A stretch of DNA of 7,633 bases from Chloroflexota bacterium (GTDB lineage Bacteria > Chloroflexota > Ktedonobacteria > Ktedonobacterales > Ktedonobacteraceae): positions 1 to 7,633 of the forward strand of contig VBHI01000182.1 of NCBI GenBank assembly GCA_005881495.1. The letters are read 5' to 3'. Below the pieces are notes generated by a model. That model did not search any database. It worked only from the letters and a program-made list of their open reading frames with translations, and had not been told where the DNA came from. This document shows, in pieces, positions 4,846 through 7,633 of this stretch. Position numbers and translations under genes: made by a program. Positions within the stretch are counted from its first letter, which is position 1. Every line of letters begins with the position of its first letter.

Positions 4846-5908
4846 TTATTCTCCTATCCGCGATGCTTCCACTCCGGTAGATTGATTATTCTCCTGACTA
4901 GGGGATACTCGTCTGCCCAAACTTTGCAGAGGGTCGCACCCTTCATCCACCATTTGTGAAATTGTTCTAGCAGTTCGTATGTCATAATTCTGAGGAACAA
5001 GCATAAGGTGCGCCCAAATTCTATCCCCCGCTTTGACATTTAAAGCATCTCGAACTCGAACGCGCAGGGGAAGATCGTTGACCAGTGGGTTAGGAACTTT
5101 TCGTATGCTGCCGAAAGCTAGCCGCTCATCATCTTCAGGGGATACTTCATCATCGTCCTTTGTGGCTACAAGTGCGAGCTTCTTATTTCTGAATTCCGCT
5201 AGATTTTGAGCGAGAATACGGTCCGATAACGTGACATTAAATACTCCCTCTACACTGTCATATCCCCAACTCTGCGCTGGTTTTACCTCGCTCATCTTTC
5301 GACCCATCTTAAGAATTACACGAGAAATTTCTGATGCCGCATTGCGGATATGCGCGGTCCTGGCAATTTCATTTTCATGTACTTCAAACCGTGGAATGGT
5401 TATCCCGGCAAGGTCAGATAGTACTTTAACTTTCTTTTGTGGATCAGGATCTCCTTGTACTACCGCAAACGTTCTCTCGGACCCGAGCCTACCAAGGAAC
5501 AGGCCGAGTTCAAAGAGTACATTGTCACGTGCGGAAAGGTTCGTTTCACCTCTGCTTTCAATTGTGTCATCTGGAGTGAGGAGGAATAGACCAAAATCAA
5601 AATCCAGTGTAGCCTCCCAAAGCGCACTAAAGGTGCTTTGCATTGGCTTAAATTGTGTAGCCTCCCACCAGCCAAGTGGCAAGGCGTTTGCATTATTATA
5701 CCGCTACTTTGTTGACTCGGGAAATCGCGCCTGATTCGGACATATATCCTGAGCAATTTGAGCTCAGATCGACACTATTTGATGGGTTTAAACCAAGGCA
5801 AAATCCCGAGTCAACAAAGTAGCGATACAATGCTGTGCAGAAGTCTTGAGCTATAGGCTTTGCTTCCGTGGAAGAACCTACAAATACGCTCGCTCTAGCT
5901 TTTACCAT
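4846..5908 (-). pseudogene. TIR-domain (PF10137, CAP12/Pycsar-type) predicted nucleotide-binding protein, split by a MITE
   Basis: Starts at ATG 5908 behind AAGGGGGA (5915-5922). The N-terminal piece gives MVKARASVFVGSSTEAKPIAQ, with the VFVGSSTEA loop that opens PF10137 TIR domains. After 28 codons a 123-bp insertion (5702-5824) breaks the frame and stops translation at about 5696. Past it the frame from 5697 continues with GWWEATQFKPMQSTFSAL, DFDFGLFLLTPDD and ARDNVLFELGLFLGRLGSERT. Removing the insertion and one 4-bp target copy restores 311 residues; E91 in NVLFELG occupies the position of the catalytic Glu of NAD-cleaving TIRs of this family. Residues about 160-311 form a separate, probably beta-rich domain (LSDRILAQNLAEFRNKKLALVAT, PEDDERLAFGSIRKVPNPLV) that I cannot assign; it does not look like STING. 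The intact family destroys NAD+ on sensing a signal during phage infection. No cyclase gene is in the window. The copy is probably inactive. Confidence 0.85.
5702..5824. mobile_element. 123-bp MITE-like insertion inside the TIR gene
   Basis: The first 21 bases (5702-5722, beginning CGCTACTTTGTTGACTCGGG) are the perfect reverse complement of the last 21 (5804-5824). The 81-bp interior has no gene. Directly outside, ATAC occurs at 5698-5701 and again at 5825-5828, a 4-bp target duplication. Precise removal of the element and one ATAC rejoins the TIR frame, which independently proves the borders. The mobilising transposase family is not identified; a 4-bp duplication and these ends would have to be matched to a full element in the same genome. 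Confidence 0.93.
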
Positions 5909-5932
5909 GCTAATTCCCCCTTGTCTTAGGCA

Positions 5933-5961
5933 ACTATACAATCAAGGTTTATGCTTCTCCA
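5933..5961 (-). promoter_or_regulatory. Predicted sigma70-type promoter of the TIR operon
   Basis: TGGAGA (5961-5956), 17-nt spacer, TATAGT (5938-5933) on the minus strand. Transcription would start near 5926, giving a leader of about 18 nt that contains the ribosome binding site. A palindrome lies 5 nt upstream of the -35. Confidence 0.5.
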
Positions 5962-5966
5962 CAAGG

Positions 5967-5983
5967 TGCCTCAATTTGAGGCA
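5967..5983. promoter_or_regulatory. 17-bp palindrome, operator candidate upstream of the TIR promoter
   Basis: TGCCTCAA-T-TTGAGGCA is a perfect 8-bp inverted repeat around one base. It sits just upstream of the predicted -35. The half-site TTGAGGCA recurs at 6037-6044 and a shortened TTAGGCA is at about 6024-6030, which suggests binding of a dimeric regulator. No regulator gene is found in the window. Confidence 0.5.
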
Positions 5984-6137
5984 AACGCTAATACCTCGTC
6001 CTCCCTAGCAGCAGGCTATTGCGTTAGGCATATTGATTGAGGCATACGATATTATACTGAAGTCGTTGCTGAACTTCATTGGAGTCTCTGGAAGATGTTA
6101 TTTTTCCACCTTCTTCATAAAGATGGGGAACACCTTT

Positions 6138-6172
6138 AAAAATACTCTATGCTTGAATAAAACTCAGCATAG
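6138..6172 (-). terminator. Intrinsic terminator-like hairpin upstream of the TIR operon
   Basis: On the minus strand CTATGCT (6172-6166), 12-nt loop, AGCATAG (6153-6147), then AGTATTTTT with T5 at 6142-6138. It starts only about 12 nt after the predicted start site of the promoter at 6191-6219, so a transcript from there would end after roughly 45 nt unless the hairpin is bypassed. Confidence 0.4.
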
Positions 6173-6190
6173 GAATTTGTTCACCTACAA

Positions 6191-6219
6191 AGTATACTCA
6201 ACATCTCTGTATTTTTCAA
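6191..6219 (-). promoter_or_regulatory. Good predicted sigma70-type promoter on the minus strand
   Basis: TTGAAA (6219-6214), 17-nt spacer, TATACT (6196-6191). It is the best match to the housekeeping consensus in this part of the window, yet no gene starts close to it. It points toward the TIR gene 275 nt away, through a terminator-like hairpin. The region is AT-rich, so a chance match is possible. Confidence 0.45.
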
Positions 6220-6251
6220 GTAATAGCAATGCGAATTTTAACTCTTAAAGA

Positions 6252-6522
6252 ATAACTACTCAGGGTGTTATCATAGTGAAATCTTTCCCAAGAAGCCGAT
6301 GGCTGTTGCAACAAGTCTCATTGACCCTTGTTATCCGGATGGATGGGGAGCCATCTTGAGAAGGAGGTCACTGTTCACTCGACTGCTGAACAGGCCACAA
6401 GCCAATACTCAGGCTCTCCCGCTGCTTCCATCAGTATACCAGATCATGAGGTTTCCTCGTGATCATTTCCTTTAACCTGTTTAGTTTTAGAGGCGGCTTG
6501 AAAATGGTACCTGAGTAGTTAC
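6252..6522. mobile_element. 271-bp element with IS66-type ends like those at 3984-4382
   Basis: Left end ATAACTACTCAGG (6252-6264) and right end CCTGAGTAGTTAC (6510-6522) are inverted copies with one difference in 13 bases, and match the ends of the deleted IS66 element at 3984-4382. No transposase motif is found inside. One plus-strand frame (ATG at 6299 to about 6475) is open but has no recognisable features. The 8-bp flanks CTTAAAGA and TTTCCAGA agree at 5 of 8 positions, which is too weak to claim a target duplication. Best read as a MITE-like derivative or a deletion product of the same IS family. Confidence 0.6.
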
Positions 6523-6611
6523 TTTCCAGAGATACTAAAATCGTTGAGGAGGAAAAGTTGTGACCGAAGGTCTTCACCTGTAATGGCCACTGGGTACATC
6601 CGTTCGCAAAA

Positions 6612-6773
6612 TTACTTACATTGCCTTCCCTTGCACCATTTATTGATGTGTTTTGTAACTGCACTTTCCAAAAGTTCTTTTTCTAAAATTAGTGCGGATT
6701 CCAGTACTTTTTCTAATTTTACGGTGGATATTTCTAAGGGGAAAAGGCCGTTTTTCTGGATCTTCACGCTCAT
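6612..6773 (-). CDS. Possible 53-residue helical protein of unknown function
   Basis: The minus-strand frame from ATG 6773 to TAA 6612 reads MSVKIQKNGLFPLEISTVKL, then continues EKVLESALILEKELLESAV and THINKW-like residues to a Lys/Cys-rich end (WCKGRQCK). The middle has the regular Leu/Glu/Lys spacing of an amphipathic helix, which is better than expected of random AT-rich sequence. Against it: no ribosome binding site is visible, the region is low in GC, and a stop lies two codons upstream of the start. It could be a genuine small protein, the tail of a decayed gene, or chance. No family is recognised. Confidence 0.3.
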   Translation of the reverse strand: MSVKIQKNGLFPLEISTVKLEKVLESALILEKELLESAVTKHINKWCKGRQCK

Positions 6774-6795
6774 TCTATTCTAAAGTTATGGCTGA

Positions 6796-7020
6796 CGGCA
6801 CAGATTTGCAAGCAGAATAGGGAACCTCAAACCTGAAGTATTGGTCAACGCAATCAAGGCAAATGCTGTTTTATATTGGAGTGACCCGGAGCAGCATCGT
6901 ATTGGTCGCCTTCATCTGGATGGAGCCCGACAACAGATTGTTGCAAGAGCAATCCGTCAACTAGATGTAGATGATTTATCACTAGCACATGACTTTTCAT
7001 TCTTTCGCGTGTATACTTAA
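6796..7020 (+). pseudogene. C-terminal-looking fragment of an unrecognised protein
   Basis: The frame is open from just after a TGA (6793-6795) to TAA at 7018 and encodes about 74 residues, including LKPEVLVNAIKANAVLYWSD, PEQHRIGRLHLDGARQQIV and ARAIRQLDVDDLSLAHDF. It has protein-like composition with alternating helix and strand segments, but no ATG and no ribosome binding site. The only possible starts are weak, such as TTG at 6841 (59 residues). The likeliest reading is the end of a gene whose front was lost at the rearranged junction near 6523-6790. The family is unknown. Confidence 0.35.
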
Positions 7021-7058
7021 GTACGGGGATGGAGGAATCAGGAACGTAGCATAGGCCG

Positions 7059-7430
7059 ATGGTCGAACTCCTTCGCTATCTCGAAGCACACGGTTTTACC
7101 AACTTTATCGTCTGGGGTGGCGGGCGCGATTTTATACGACCAATTACGCAAGAGGTGTACGGCATCCTGCCCGAGCACGTCATTGGCAGCACAGTCTCGC
7201 TGAGTTACCGCGAGGATGGGGATGGAGGCGACCTCATCCACCAAGCAGAGGCGGATGTGCTGGACGATGGTCCTACCAAACCTGTGCGCATCTGGAGCCG
7301 CATCGGTCGGCGTCCGATTTTGGCAGGGGGCAACTCGAACGGCGACATTCCAATGCTCCAGTTTGCGCGAGAGGCGTCGCGTCCCGCGCTGCGCTTGCTG
7401 CTGCGGCACGATGACCCCGTGCGTGAGTAA
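7059..7430 (+). pseudogene. HAD-superfamily hydrolase, core fragment lacking both ends
   Basis: The 123-residue frame carries the middle of a haloacid dehalogenase-type phosphatase. MVELLRYLEAHGFTNFIVWGGG is the motif II strand, K74 in DGPTKPVRIWSRIGRRP is the motif III lysine, and GNSNGDIPML (91-100) is the motif IV acidic loop. The N-terminal DxD motif, which supplies the nucleophile, is absent, and the residue that should be Ser or Thr in motif II is W19 (VWGGG), reachable from TCG by one base change. The homology seems to extend a few codons upstream (HRPMVELL), where an in-frame TAG lies at about 7047. The C-terminus stops at HDDPVRE, some 20 or more residues earlier than usual. It is therefore a decayed gene; the intact relative would be a cytosolic phosphatase of unknown substrate. 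Confidence 0.8.
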
Positions 7431-7477
7431 GAGTGCAGTAATCTGACCTTTCGAGGATAGGATATACTTCTTGGCGA

Positions 7478-7507
7478 TTGATAACTCAACAACTACCACA
7501 GTATACT
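7478..7507 (+). promoter_or_regulatory. Predicted sigma70-type promoter for the gene entering at the right edge
   Basis: TTGATA (7478-7483), 18-nt spacer, TATACT (7502-7507): 5 of 6 consensus bases in each box. Transcription would start near 7514, leaving a 33-nt leader with the ribosome binding site. Confidence 0.6.
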
Positions 7508-7546
7508 AAGTATTGTACCTGGTTTAGACGAAGGAGGAGTGGAGAG

Positions 7547-7633
7547 ATGGCCGACGAGATACACACCATGGTACCTATCACTTTGGTACAGCGTATAAAG
7601 CCCTGGTGGTTTCAGGTCAGGGCTTTTGCTGTG
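7547..7633 (+). CDS. N-terminus of an unidentified gene, runs off the right edge
   Basis: ATG at 7547 is preceded by AAGGAGG (7531-7537) at 9 nt and by a good promoter, so this is very probably a true gene start. The 29 codons seen read MADEIHTMVPITLVQRIKPW and then WFQVRAFAV. The short charged start followed by a basic/aromatic PWWFQVR and a hydrophobic run would fit a cytoplasmic tail entering a first membrane segment, but too little is visible to decide. No family is recognised. Confidence 0.7.
   Translation, partial: MADEIHTMVPITLVQRIKPWWFQVRAFAV

Noticed and set aside
5682..5699. New TATAAT -10 box made at the MITE junction that might restart TIR expression
   Set aside because: There is no -35 at suitable spacing, the nearest ATG is out of frame, and the in-frame TTG at 5682 would make a TIR domain without its first strand and loop.
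6033..6248. 71-residue plus-strand frame upstream of the TIR promoter
   Set aside because: Starts at TTG with no ribosome binding site, low-complexity Phe/Ser/Asn-rich content from AT-rich DNA, and overlaps promoter- and terminator-like sequences.
6431..6664. 77-residue minus-strand frame crossing the right end of the 6252-6522 element
   Set aside because: It spans the element border and has no ribosome binding site or recognisable domain; read as chance.
7038..7499. 153-residue minus-strand frame over the HAD fragment
   Set aside because: The plus strand carries recognisable HAD motifs over the same bases; the minus frame has no family features.

Overview
The window looks like a mosaic accessory stretch of a mid-GC bacterial chromosome. 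The best guess for the host is Chloroflexota, probably Ktedonobacterales-like. That rests on the style of the large zinc-ribbon/helix-turn-helix protein, the short GGGCGACC-type palindromes and the IS66-type debris; it is an inference, not a demonstrated assignment.

Left part (1-3480) is ordinary and mostly intact. It holds the N-terminus of a short-chain dehydrogenase (minus strand, runs off the left edge), a palindromic repeat cluster (263-545), and a 479-residue zinc-ribbon protein with an Arg/Gly/Tyr-rich linker, two tandem helix-turn-helix-like repeats and an acidic repetitive tail (minus). A single-domain cupin (plus) and a SnoaL-like/ester-cyclase protein (minus) follow and converge on each other. 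Promoter-like sequences and good ribosome binding sites can be placed for most of them.

Middle part (3480-6610) is rearranged. It has the 3' half of a tRNA-Val(UAC) without a recognisable 5' half, a 16-bp perfect hairpin, and an internally deleted IS66-type element (3984-4382) that keeps both ends and the two ends of its transposase gene. Next is a two-gene minus-strand cassette: a small SinR/Cas2-like protein (4442-4732) and, upstream of it, a PF10137-type TIR protein (4846-5908) related to the TIR effectors of CBASS/Pycsar systems. The TIR gene is split by a 123-bp MITE-like insertion with 21-bp inverted ends and a 4-bp target duplication; removing the insertion plus one target copy restores one 311-residue frame exactly. 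A promoter with an adjacent 17-bp palindrome precedes the TIR gene. A second element with the same GTAACTACTCAGG-type ends lies at 6252-6522, so the cassette is bracketed by related IS ends. This is the best candidate for a defence system here, but the copy seen is broken.

Right part (6610-7633) is mainly gene remains: a doubtful 53-codon ORF, a C-terminal-looking fragment, and a HAD-hydrolase core missing both ends and the motif II Ser/Thr. The window closes with a good promoter and ribosome binding site driving a new plus-strand gene whose first 29 codons are inside.
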